Below, in pieces: positions 1 to 5,912 of a stretch of DNA of 7,580 bases; the stretch's first letter is position 1; every line of letters begins with the position of its first letter. The position numbers were made by a program, and so were the translations under genes. The DNA is from an uncultured Alphaproteobacteria bacterium (lineage in GTDB: Bacteria > Pseudomonadota > Alphaproteobacteria > Caulobacterales > Aquidulcibacteraceae), in NCBI GenBank assembly GCA_937967725.1, contig CALBSY010000049.1, forward strand, positions 1-7,580, read 5' to 3'. Below the pieces are notes generated by a model, which did no database searches, was not told the origin of the DNA, and saw nothing but the letters and a program-made list of their open reading frames with translations.

Positions 1-630
1 GAGCGGCGCGGGGCGCCGCTGACTGTGGAACAACGGAAAGCCCTGGAAGCGGCACTGCGCGTGGAGGAGGAGAACGGCAACCGTTACGCCGCTGCGCTGA
101 TCAGGCTCCTTGCATCGACCGGCGCACGCCGTGACGAATTGCGAACGCTGCGCTTGGATTATGTGGACCTCGAAAGACGCGTGTTGTTGCCCCCCGACAG
201 CAAGACCGGACGCCGTTCCGTTTTCCTGCCGCAAGCAGCCATTGACCTGTTGAAGACACTTCCCCGCGTGCGTGGCAATCCGTGCGTGTTCCCAGGCCGC
301 GCCAGCAAACACGGAAAGGCGGGTCCTCAGCCCATCAACAACGTTCAAAGCCCCTGGGAACGCGTGCGGAAAGCGGCAGGGTTAGGCGACATGCGCCTTC
401 ACGATCTTCGCCACGCCTTCGCTACAAGCGTTATCGAGGCGGGGGGTGGCATCGAGATCGTTAAAGAACTGCTTGGCCACAGCGATATTCGCACCACGCA
501 GCGCTATCTGAATGTTGACAAGGGCGTCGTCGCACTCGCCGCGCTTGAACGGGTGGAGGCGCAACTTGCGCCCCCGCCCGCCGAGTCAGAACAAGCGCCA
601 CCTACGCCTAGCAGCGCCCGCGCTGGATGA
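1..630 (+). CDS. Tyrosine recombinase / site-specific integrase, C-terminal catalytic domain (5' end outside window)
   Basis: This is the catalytic domain of a tyrosine recombinase, which cuts and rejoins DNA at attachment sites to insert or excise an element. The frame is open from base 1, so the N-terminal DNA-binding domain lies off the left edge. A GTG at 25 is not the true start, because family-like sequence (PLTVEQRKAL) runs across it. Counting from base 1, the catalytic set is complete: Arg43 in TGARRDEL, Lys68 in DSKTGRR, His134-x-x-Arg137 in HDLRHAF, His160 in LLGHSDIRTT and the nucleophile Tyr169 in QRYLNV. The last 30 or so residues are a Pro/Ala-rich tail. Its 3' end overlaps the convergent excisionase-like gene by 23 bp. 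It probably mobilises the island that ends at the tRNA-Pro gene, but that link is an inference from position. Confidence 0.95.
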   Translation, partial: ERRGAPLTVEQRKALEAALRVEEENGNRYAAALIRLLASTGARRDELRTLRLDYVDLERRVLLPPDSKTGRRSVFLPQAAIDLLKTLPRVRGNPCVFPGRASKHGKAGPQPINNVQSPWERVRKAAGLGDMRLHDLRHAFATSVIEAGGGIEIVKELLGHSDIRTTQRYLNVDKGVVALAALERVEAQLAPPPAESEQAPPTPSSARAG

Positions 631-814
631 AGTCCAACACATCGGATTGGGCGTAGAGCGTGCGCCCGCCGATGCGAATGCGCTTCGGGCCTTTGCCCTG
701 AGTGGTCCAGTTGTAGAGCGTGCCGGGCGAGACGCGGAGGTAGCGGGCCGTTTCTTCAACGGTCCATAGCTCATTGAGCGAGTGGCGCGGCGCGCCAGAC
801 GAAGAATTGAACAC
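608..814 (-). CDS. Excisionase/AlpA-like helix-turn-helix DNA-binding protein
   Basis: A 68-residue protein of the small MerR-like, excisionase-type helix-turn-helix class. Such proteins bind next to attachment sites and steer the integrase towards excision, or act as small regulators. The N-terminus is a short tail. The motif starts at residue 16 (LWTVEETARYLRVSPGTLYNW, helices about 18-37), and the wing follows as PKRIRIGGRTLYAQSDVLDFI (about 43-63). The start is a GTG at 814, with AAGGGG about 9 bases upstream. It is convergent with the integrase and shares its last 23 bp with it, an arrangement typical of mobile-element int/xis pairs. The neighbouring inverted repeats upstream (961-1097) are candidate binding sites. 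The fold assignment is firm; the role as an excisionase rather than another regulator is inferred from context. Confidence 0.85.
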   Translation of the reverse strand: MFNSSSGAPRHSLNELWTVEETARYLRVSPGTLYNWTTQGKGPKRIRIGGRTLYAQSDVLDFIQRGRC

Positions 815-960
815 GGAACGTGCCCCTTAGGTGCGATTTGTGAGGAGAGCACGGGCACGCACGGCGCGCGCATAGCCATTTCACGCGCACCATAGCTCAC
901 TCGCGCTCACGCCAGAAGGGGGGCTCTCATGCACGCGAAGAGACAGGCAGCCACCTCACG

Positions 961-977
961 ACACGTAACGAAACACG
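961..977. repeat. Degenerate second copy of the core of the 1047-1071 dyad
   Basis: ACACGTAACG at 961-970 matches ten bases of the reverse complement of the dyad centred at 1059. It is followed by AAACACG, so one side of a second, imperfect site is present. Two spaced copies of one core suggest a paired operator or cooperative binding site. The element lies in the leader side of the minus-strand excisionase gene. Confidence 0.4.
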
Positions 978-993
978 ATTCGCGCGCGTTCCC

Positions 994-1020
994 CTTATAG
1001 GGGCCGTGCGCGCCTATAAG
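994..1020. repeat. Inverted repeat / hairpin, CTTATAGG...CCTATAAG
   Basis: Arms CTTATAGG (994-1001) and CCTATAAG (1013-1020) are perfect reverse complements. After one G-G mismatch, two more pairs extend the stem inwards around a small loop. A second, alternative dyad, CCCCT-TAT-AGGGG (991-1003), overlaps it. No T-run follows on either strand, so an intrinsic terminator is unlikely. An operator or a DNA-structural element fits better. Confidence 0.5.
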
Positions 1021-1097
1021 ATGTTTTCATTGAAGCTGAGCTGCCGGCGACAACACGTTACGTGTTATCGCTGGGCCATACCCCCTATGAAACATCT
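1019..1097. repeat. Outer inverted repeat enclosing the central dyad
   Basis: AGATGTTTTCAT (1019-1030) and ATGAAACATCT (1087-1097) are reverse complements apart from one missing A. They bracket the 1047-1071 dyad. As RNA or single-stranded DNA this would form a long stem enclosing an inner hairpin. The left arm touches the right arm of the 994-1020 hairpin, so the two folds would compete. Confidence 0.45.
1047..1071. promoter_or_regulatory. Near-perfect 25-bp palindrome, operator-like
   Basis: Arms AACACG (1052-1057) and CGTGTT (1061-1066) flank TTA. After one mismatch each side, GCGA (1047-1050) pairs with TCGC (1068-1071), giving ten paired bases per arm. This is the strongest dyad in the window. 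Its size suits a homodimeric helix-turn-helix regulator. It lies between the excisionase-like gene and a putative small ORF, both on the minus strand. The ligand is unknown. Confidence 0.6.
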
Positions 1098-1100
1098 ATA

Positions 1101-1316
1101 TTAGAAACGGTACCGTGCCCCGCCCTTGGGAAGGTAGTCCCATGGTCCGAGCACTTCTAGCCGTTGCTCTCGACTCAACCCTGCCCACGAACTGGGTCCA
1201 TACAAGAGCATGAAGCGGCGTTTCCTTTGCCGCCTAGCTCGCACCATGCGTTCGATGCTTTCGGGTGCCCAATCTGAGGGCGCGCCCTCTCGCTCCAGGT
1301 TATCCTTGAGCCTCAT
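1101..1316 (-). CDS. Putative small hypothetical protein, 71 aa
   Basis: I do not recognise this ORF. It encodes a strongly basic, helical-looking protein. There is an Arg/Lys-rich stretch in the middle (MVRARRQRKRRFM, about residues 24-36) and a Trp/Tyr/Gly-rich end (GPWDYLPKGGARYRF). No membrane segment or signal peptide is visible. The start is an ATG at 1316 with only a weak AAGG about 11 bases upstream. Codon use includes AGG and CTA, unlike the core genes on the right, which would suit horizontally acquired DNA or a chance frame. Its stop lies just beyond the nested inverted repeats. A small regulator or nucleic-acid-binding protein is possible, but a spurious ORF is about as likely. 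Confidence 0.35.
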   Translation of the reverse strand: MRLKDNLEREGAPSDWAPESIERMVRARRQRKRRFMLLYGPSSWAGLSREQRLEVLGPWDYLPKGGARYRF

Positions 1317-1851
1317 GTTCTAGCTTGCCTTTTGGGATTGCCACTCCCTTGATACACAAGGCCCGGGCTACGATGCGCGACGCAAGAACGGCGCCATCGA
1401 GAGGCAAGCGCCTCAACCTCGTCTGTGTGACATAGGCCACCGCTCAACCTGTCGGACATAGCGTCGTCATTGTTGTCGGGAGCGCAGAACGACTTGTCCC
1501 CTTACCCAGGAACCGCGCGACACAAGTCGAGACACTTTGTTGAGCGCGGTCAACCTTCGCCAGAACAAGCGGGCCGCGTCCCGCGAGCCAGTGCGACGAT
1601 GTAGAAGCACGGCGGACGCGAAATTCCGCCTACGCGCCAACAGACGAAAATTCGCTTCGTGCTTGCCACGCTTCCGCCGATCCCGTTCGTATTGTTCCAG
1701 CGCGTCCATAGATTGTGCCACCTCACCTTGGGCACGCTCGAACGACGAGCCCCGAGCCCACAAGACCCGAGGCAAGAACTGCGCCGTCAGTCCAAACACC
1801 TGACAGTGCAGAGATTTCTGCGTCGGCAGGCCGCGTGCTAGTCTTTAGCTC
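1317..1851. other. Mostly non-coding accessory stretch with one weak ORF
   Basis: No gene here can be supported with confidence. Several mutually overlapping frames are open on both strands between about 1467 and 1850, as expected by chance at this GC content. The minus-strand frame at 1467-1709 is the best of them and is listed separately. Two similar blocks, CTCAACCT then GACATAG, occur at 1412-1435 and 1443-1461 with different internal spacing. Directly before the HNH gene, TAGTCT at 1839-1844 could be a -10 element that would place transcription start at or near the ATG at 1852. Confidence 0.4.
1467..1709 (-). CDS. Putative small hypothetical protein, 80 aa (weak)
   Basis: I do not recognise this ORF. 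The frame is open up to a GTG at 1799, but the ATG at 1709 is preferred because an AGGTGG stretch lies about 8 bases before it, whereas the GTG has no visible ribosome site. The product would begin MDALEQYERDRRKRGK. It is very basic, predicted mainly helical, with a cluster RLLARRRNF and no transmembrane segment or known motif. Competing open frames cover the same DNA on both strands, so this may be a chance ORF. If real, it would be divergent from the HNH gene. Confidence 0.25.
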   Translation of the reverse strand: MDALEQYERDRRKRGKHEANFRLLARRRNFASAVLLHRRTGSRDAARLFWRRLTALNKVSRLVSRGSWVRGQVVLRSRQQ

Positions 1852-2538
1852 ATGCTGATCCCGCGTTTTGAAGATCGCTGCATCGCGTGCTTGAGACTTC
1901 CACCGTTTGAAGACGGGCGGGGGTTCACTAAGGAGCACGTGATCCCCCGTGCGCTGGGCGGAATCCTTCACTGCGAATTCCTCTGCCCAAAGTGCAACGC
2001 CGAATACGGCCATACCTTCGAGCGCAAGACGCGCCGCGACCCCGCTATCCGCCGCGCCATTTGGGGTTTGCGGAAAGAGCTTCCGCACCTTTACCGAAAA
2101 ATCGAGAAGGGGCAGCCGAAGATCGTAGGCGGCAATGGCGACGAACTTCCCGATCTCTCGAACGGCGAGATTCTGACTCCGCTGATCTCGCTGAAGATCG
2201 CCTATGAGTTCGCTTGCCTAAGCTTCGGAAGCCCGATGCTCGCCAATGACAATCCAGCCTTACGCGAGATTCGGCGCGCACTCATTCAAGGCGACAAAGA
2301 TGCGCCGGCCTTCCGCGTGCAAGAAATGGTCGCCAGAGATCGGACGCCGCGCCCATTCCATGGAATCGCGTTTGAAGGCAATGACCCGCATGCCGTGATT
2401 CAGGTTCGACTCTTCGGCTATCTGGCCTATCGCGTTCATTTCCCTAACCTCGCGATTCAGAAAGAGCCTTTCGGCTACACGCACACGCTGGAGGATGCGA
2501 AGGAGTGGATTAGCCCGCGCGACCAGGAAGCGGCTTGA
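1852..2538 (+). CDS. HNH endonuclease family protein
   Basis: A 228-residue protein with an N-terminal HNH nuclease module. Two CxxC pairs, Cys10/Cys13 (CIAC) and Cys45/Cys48 (CPKC), form the structural zinc site. EHVIPRALGG (28-37) supplies the catalytic His29, and Asn49 follows directly after the second CxxC. This arrangement matches HNH_5-type nucleases. The remaining 180 residues contain no motif I recognise and may mediate target recognition. No good Shine-Dalgarno precedes the ATG at 1852; a TAGTCT box 7 bases upstream would fit a leaderless transcript. The TGA (2536-2538) overlaps the vsr ATG (2538-2540), so HNH, vsr and the methyltransferase probably form one coupled operon. It could be a second restriction nuclease, a nickase or an independent defence gene. 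The nuclease assignment is strong; the biological role is open. Confidence 0.85.
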   Translation: MLIPRFEDRCIACLRLPPFEDGRGFTKEHVIPRALGGILHCEFLCPKCNAEYGHTFERKTRRDPAIRRAIWGLRKELPHLYRKIEKGQPKIVGGNGDELPDLSNGEILTPLISLKIAYEFACLSFGSPMLANDNPALREIRRALIQGDKDAPAFRVQEMVARDRTPRPFHGIAFEGNDPHAVIQVRLFGYLAYRVHFPNLAIQKEPFGYTHTLEDAKEWISPRDQEAA

Positions 2539-2846
2539 TGGACACCCTTACGCCCGGAGAACGCAGCGAGCGCATGGCAAGGGTTCGGGGGAAAGATACC
2601 GGACCCGAAATGCGCGTTCGCCGACTAATTCATGGGATGGGATACCGCTACCGGCTGCACCGTGGCGGGCTGCCCGGGCGGCCTGACCTGGTTTTTGCTA
2701 GTCGGCGGGCCGTGGTCTTCGTTCACGGGTGTTTTTGGCATCAACACCCCGATCCAGAATGTCGCTTGGCGCGGATGCCCAAATCGCGGCAAGCGATTTG
2801 GTGGGAGAAGCTCCGGGCAAAGCGCGAACGCGACGAGCGGGTCTAG
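2538..2846 (+). CDS. vsr: Very short patch repair endonuclease (Vsr), truncated by in-frame amber codon
   Basis: Vsr nicks DNA at T:G mismatches left by deamination of 5-methylcytosine and starts short-patch repair; genes for it often accompany C5 methyltransferases. This product has 102 residues, against about 156 in E. coli. Family landmarks are present: Glu24, LPGRPD with catalytic Asp50, and VHGCFWHQH with His63 and His68. Zinc ligands Cys65, His70 and Cys75 are also there. The fourth zinc ligand, the Cys of the WEC motif, lies after the stop and is lost, so the product is probably inactive. The preferred start is the ATG at 2538, sharing one base with the HNH stop; a TTG at 2535 is also in frame. 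The TAG (2844-2846) lies inside CTAGG. A sequencing error or tRNA suppression cannot be excluded. Confidence 0.9.
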   Translation: MDTLTPGERSERMARVRGKDTGPEMRVRRLIHGMGYRYRLHRGGLPGRPDLVFASRRAVVFVHGCFWHQHPDPECRLARMPKSRQAIWWEKLRAKRERDERV

Positions 2847-2996
2847 GCCGCCCTGGAGCGGGACGGCTGGCGGGTTTTGACCATATGGGAGTGCGAGCTA
2901 AGCGACCGCGAGACCGAGCGGCTAAGAAAGCGGCTCCAAAGATTTCTAGGCCCAGCCTCCCCAGCATTGAGCTATTCGCGGGGGCTGGCGGGCTAG
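2847..2996 (+). pseudogene. vsr: Orphaned C-terminal part of Vsr, in the same frame after the amber codon
   Basis: Directly after the TAG, and without any frameshift, the frame reads AALERDGWRVLTIWECEL and then DRETERLRKRLQRFLG. This matches the usual Vsr C-terminus, including the WEC zinc-ligand Cys, which would be residue 119. The frame stays open to a TAG at 2994-2996, giving about 152 codons in total, close to the family's normal length. No start codon with a ribosome site precedes it, so it is unlikely to be made separately. From 2885 the same DNA is also the beginning of the methyltransferase gene in another frame. Confidence 0.85.
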
Positions 2997-4117
2997 GAAT
3001 CGGCCTCGGCGCGGCTGGCTTTAGCCCTCAACAGCTTGTCGAATGGGATAAATGGTGTTGCGATACCATTCGCGAGAACGCCGCCACCGAACATCGTTCA
3101 ATCTCCGACTGGCCGTTGATTGAAGGCGATGTTCGCGACGTTGATTTCAGCAGGTTCGAGGACAAGGTCACGCTGGTTTCCGGCGGCCCGCCATGTCAGC
3201 CCTTTTCAGTGGGGGGCAAACACGGTGCCTACAGCGACGTGCGGGATATGTTTCCCGAGGCGATCCGCGCCGTTCGCGAGACGCGCCCGCAAGCCTTCAT
3301 CTTCGAAAACGTGAAGGGCCTGACGCGAACCACGTTCCGCAACTACTTCGAATATATCCGCCTCCAACTCCAGCACCCGGAGATCGTGAGGAAGAAGAGC
3401 GAGGATTGGCCCGATCATCTGGCGCGCCTTGAACGCTATGAGACGCACGGCAAGCGTGAAGGGCTCCACTATCGGCTCGTCGCCCGTGTTTTGAACGCCG
3501 CGAATTACGGCGTCCCCCAGAAGCGGGAGCGCGTCTTCTTCGTGGGCTTCAGAGATGACACGGGAGTCGAGTGGAATTTCCCCGAAGAGACACATAGCCA
3601 AGAAGCGCTGATTTGGGATCAAGTGTTTGGCGACTACTGGGACCGCCACGAAGTTCCGAAACGCCAACGCACCGTTGATGCGAAGATGAAGCGGCGAGCC
3701 CAAGCAACTGCCGAAAAGCCCGCGTCCTTGCCCTGGCAAACAGTGCGCGACGCATTGACCGGGCTCCCCGATCCCGAAAAAGAGCCGTTATCGGCGGCGA
3801 TGTTCGCCAATCACAAATTCCAGCCCGGCGCACGCAGCTACAAGGGCCATACGGGCAGTCCTATGGACGAACCCGCGAAGACGCTGAAGGCAGGGGTTCA
3901 CGGTGTCCCCGGCGGCGAAAACATGCTTTGCCGAAAGGATGGAAGCGTGCGCTATTTTACGGTTCGCGAAAGCGCACGTCTTCAGACATTCCCCGATCAC
4001 TTTGGATTCCACGGCGCATGGTCCGAATGTATGCGTCAACTCGGCAACGCCGTTCCCGTGAAGCTCGCCGAAGTAGTTGGTCGGGATGTCGCCAGTTATT
4101 TGAAAGGCGCCGCCTAG
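2885..4117 (+). CDS. DNA (cytosine-5) methyltransferase, modification enzyme of the restriction-modification cassette
   Basis: It transfers a methyl group from S-adenosylmethionine to carbon 5 of cytosine in the recognition site, protecting host DNA. All key C5-methyltransferase motifs are visible in the 410-residue product. Motif I is IELFAGAGGLGIGLG (from 28), motif IV is SGGPPCQPFS with catalytic Cys104, and motif VI is ENV (141-143). Motif VIII is QKRERVFF (from 212), motif IX is TVRESARLQTFP (359-370) and motif X is QLGNAVPV (from 385). Residues about 222-355 form the target-recognition region. The frame is open back to a GTG at 2729, but those extra residues only mirror vsr, so the ATG at 2885 is preferred; its ribosome site is weak. 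The start lies 38 bases past the premature vsr stop, which could favour re-initiation. The gene converges with the Eco29kI-like nuclease, so specificity is probably CCGCGG (inference). Confidence 0.93.
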   Translation: MGVRAKRPRDRAAKKAAPKISRPSLPSIELFAGAGGLGIGLGAAGFSPQQLVEWDKWCCDTIRENAATEHRSISDWPLIEGDVRDVDFSRFEDKVTLVSGGPPCQPFSVGGKHGAYSDVRDMFPEAIRAVRETRPQAFIFENVKGLTRTTFRNYFEYIRLQLQHPEIVRKKSEDWPDHLARLERYETHGKREGLHYRLVARVLNAANYGVPQKRERVFFVGFRDDTGVEWNFPEETHSQEALIWDQVFGDYWDRHEVPKRQRTVDAKMKRRAQATAEKPASLPWQTVRDALTGLPDPEKEPLSAAMFANHKFQPGARSYKGHTGSPMDEPAKTLKAGVHGVPGGENMLCRKDGSVRYFTVRESARLQTFPDHFGFHGAWSECMRQLGNAVPVKLAEVVGRDVASYLKGAA

Positions 4118-5055
4118 TCATCCATTTCGTCGGGATCGGGGCCAGGGGCATCGGCCCCCACAGGCGGTTCGTCATCGTCAGCAGCAATAGCGCCATCGTC
4201 TTGGCGAAATGCCATGAGCATTTCCTCCAAGAGCTCAGCATGATTGGTCCGCCTCGGCACACGGTCCGCCGTCGCCGTGATCCGTTGCGCGATCTCCGCC
4301 GGGCTCAGCGCATCGACTAGCGTCTCAGCTAAATCCGAAGGCTTGCCGGGATGCACAACATGCCACGGCGAACGCTTGTTCCTTCGCGTGGTTGCGGCGT
4401 CGCCGTGTTTGGCCATGCCCCAGCAAGCTTTCGTTTCGGAATTCCAGACAGGCCAGAACATCCGAATCAAGTGCTTTTCAGCGACTAGTTGGGCATTCGT
4501 GGCGCACACCAAACGGCGGCACCAAAAGTCAGCGAGCTTGATGGGATGAAGCCCGGCGGCAAGCCTGCCTTCGGCGGCGTATGCCTCGGACACCGCGATT
4601 GTGTTTGCGTGCTCTTGAAGCCGCGCCGTGAGCTTCGAGCCCTGTTCGCGGCTATCGCTTGCGTCCGGGTTTTGCGGATCGGCCTTGCCGACATAGATCG
4701 GCGTTTCAGTTCCAGAGATTGTCGCATAAAGCGGATGATCGCCGCGATAGTAGATCGCATAGACGCCAGAGCCGTAAGCCGAAGGGACGCTTGCCAACGG
4801 CACAGGCGGTTGTGAGATCAGCGCGATCGAGACCATCCGGCCAACGGTTTTCGGATCGGAGGGATCGAAACTCGCTCGCGGCATCCGAATGGGGTCAGAG
4901 GCTGAGCGTGCGGCCTCTAGCGCCCTCGCATGTTCAGCCAAGCCATCGCGGATGCGCCGGACGGTGGCGGGGTTCGCGCCTTCCGACGCCCGAAGCAGAG
5001 CTTCGAGCGCTTCCCGCAACGCTTTCAAGGCCACACGATCAGGCGACATCGCCAT
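4114..5055 (-). CDS. Eco29kI-family type II restriction endonuclease (GIY-YIG nuclease)
   Basis: This is the restriction partner, cutting DNA that lacks the cognate methylation. The GIY-YIG core is recognisable in the 313-residue product: GVYAIYY with Tyr99, then PIYVGK with Tyr121. LTARLQEH gives Arg145 and His149, VAEKHLI the metal-binding Glu193, and FWPVWN Asn205. These match the active-site set described for Eco29kI. The RSPWHVVHPG segment near 228-237 also fits the family. It is longer than Eco29kI (about 214 residues), owing to a helical, Ala/Leu-rich N-terminal extension (about 1-60) and a very acidic C-terminal tail. The ATG at 5055 is preferred because of GGAG/GGAAG just upstream; a TTG at 5128-5130 would add 25 residues. 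Its TAG overlaps the methyltransferase TAG within one CTAG. The dyads at 5096-5123 may control it. Family call firm; CCGCGG specificity inferred. Confidence 0.9.
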   Translation of the reverse strand: MAMSPDRVALKALREALEALLRASEGANPATVRRIRDGLAEHARALEAARSASDPIRMPRASFDPSDPKTVGRMVSIALISQPPVPLASVPSAYGSGVYAIYYRGDHPLYATISGTETPIYVGKADPQNPDASDSREQGSKLTARLQEHANTIAVSEAYAAEGRLAAGLHPIKLADFWCRRLVCATNAQLVAEKHLIRMFWPVWNSETKACWGMAKHGDAATTRRNKRSPWHVVHPGKPSDLAETLVDALSPAEIAQRITATADRVPRRTNHAELLEEMLMAFRQDDGAIAADDDEPPVGADAPGPDPDEMDD

Positions 5056-5095
5056 TCGTTCTTCCGCTCCGCTGTGAATAGCCTCCTTACCCAGA

Positions 5096-5123
5096 GAATC
5101 TGATTCGACTGAAGCGCGAATCA
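5096..5123. promoter_or_regulatory. Overlapping dyads in the restriction / membrane-protein divergent promoter region
   Basis: TGATTCG (5101-5107) and CGAATCA (5117-5123) are perfect 7-bp inverted arms with a 9-base spacer. GAATC-T-GATTC (5096-5106) is a second palindrome sharing the middle arm, so three GAATC/GATTC half-sites occur within 28 bp. They sit in the 93-bp gap between the preferred restriction-gene start (5055) and the membrane-protein start (5149), a natural place for a shared operator. No controller (C) protein gene is visible in the window, so the binding protein is unknown. Confidence 0.5.
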
Positions 5124-5148
5124 CACGCAACGCGGTAGGACTCGACCC

Positions 5149-5853
5149 ATGGGATTTTGGGGTTATTGGAGCGCCGTTGCCCGCCGCAGCTTCGCCGAAG
5201 CGTGGGCGCTAATCGGCTTCGAACGCCCGGCGCGGATCATCGTCGCCGCGCTGATCTATGTCGTTTATATCGTCATCGTCTGGAATTGGCGTGGGGTCGA
5301 AGACGCGACGGGCGACATTGCGGGCACAATCGCGGGGATCGCCGCGCCGCTGATCATCTTGCCGCTGATCTATATTTGGAAGTTCGCGCAAACGCCGTGG
5401 CGCATGGCGCTGGAAGACGCTGCGCAAATTGCGTCACTCCAGCAAGCGGCTTCCGGCGAAGAGGTCAAAGCACCCGCCCGGGACATGACGCTGGGCGAAC
5501 TCTTCCATCACATCCGGCCCGACGTTTTGGGCAAGGAGAATGGGGAAGATATCTGGCTGAAGGTCGGTACCGAAGTGATGCAGGCTTTCATTGACGGCAC
5601 GGTGAAAGTCTGGGGCCGGAAATGTTCAACGGATCAGGGTTGGAACGGGCAGAGTTGGGAGCAACTTCCGCCGCATGTGCAAATCACGCCCGACAAGTGG
5701 GCATGGGCGCATTTCACCTATCAATTCTTCGCGGCGGGCACGGAAAGAAACGCGCATGTGCGCTGGCGTGCGCCGGGCACGCATAAGGAATTCTATTTCG
5801 ACGTGCGCGTGAGCCGCGCTGAAGCCCAAAAGGTTTGGCCGCGCCCCAGTTAG
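5149..5853 (+). CDS. Hypothetical membrane protein with two transmembrane segments and a soluble C-terminal domain
   Basis: I do not recognise the family. The 234-residue product has two hydrophobic segments near its N-terminus, about 28-46 (IIVAALIYVVYIVIVW) and 56-76 (IAGTIAGIAAPLIILPLIYI). A soluble region of about 155 residues follows. Its C-terminal part starts at MTLGELFHHIRPDVLG (about 113) and is rich in Trp and charged residues, for example DGTVKVWGRK and WEQLPPHVQITPDKW. No signal peptide cleavage site or catalytic motif is evident. The ATG at 5149 has AGGA 8 bases upstream. It is divergent from the restriction endonuclease, with a shared upstream region carrying dyads. It may be a membrane-linked defence accessory or unrelated cargo. 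The coding call is strong; the function is unknown. Confidence 0.8.
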   Translation: MGFWGYWSAVARRSFAEAWALIGFERPARIIVAALIYVVYIVIVWNWRGVEDATGDIAGTIAGIAAPLIILPLIYIWKFAQTPWRMALEDAAQIASLQQAASGEEVKAPARDMTLGELFHHIRPDVLGKENGEDIWLKVGTEVMQAFIDGTVKVWGRKCSTDQGWNGQSWEQLPPHVQITPDKWAWAHFTYQFFAAGTERNAHVRWRAPGTHKEFYFDVRVSRAEAQKVWPRPS

Positions 5854-5912
5854 CGGGGCTTGCCGTCATACACGGATTCCGCGCGCGAGCGTCCACAAAC
5901 TCACGCGAACCG

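Noticed and set aside
652..723. 11-bp repeat GTAGAGCGTGC occurring twice
   Set aside because: Both copies encode Thr-Leu-Tyr inside the helix-turn-helix protein, so protein sequence explains them.
586..900. 104-aa minus-strand ORF around the excisionase-like gene
   Set aside because: A shadow frame of the helix-turn-helix gene; Arg/Ala/Ser-rich low-information sequence.
1723..2088. 121-aa minus-strand ORF overlapping the HNH gene start
   Set aside because: Much of it is antisense to the well-supported HNH coding region, and it has no recognisable features.
2729..2884. Longer methyltransferase start at GTG 2729
   Set aside because: The extra 52 residues are an alternate-frame reading of vsr, with no family resemblance; conserved motif I starts about 28 residues after the ATG at 2885.
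3206..3739. 177-aa minus-strand ORF inside the methyltransferase
   Set aside because: Antisense shadow of a gene with complete conserved motifs.
5056..5130. TTG start for the restriction endonuclease at 5130
   Set aside because: Possible, but the ATG at 5055 has a better ribosome site and the extra 25 residues would cover the dyads in the divergent promoter region.
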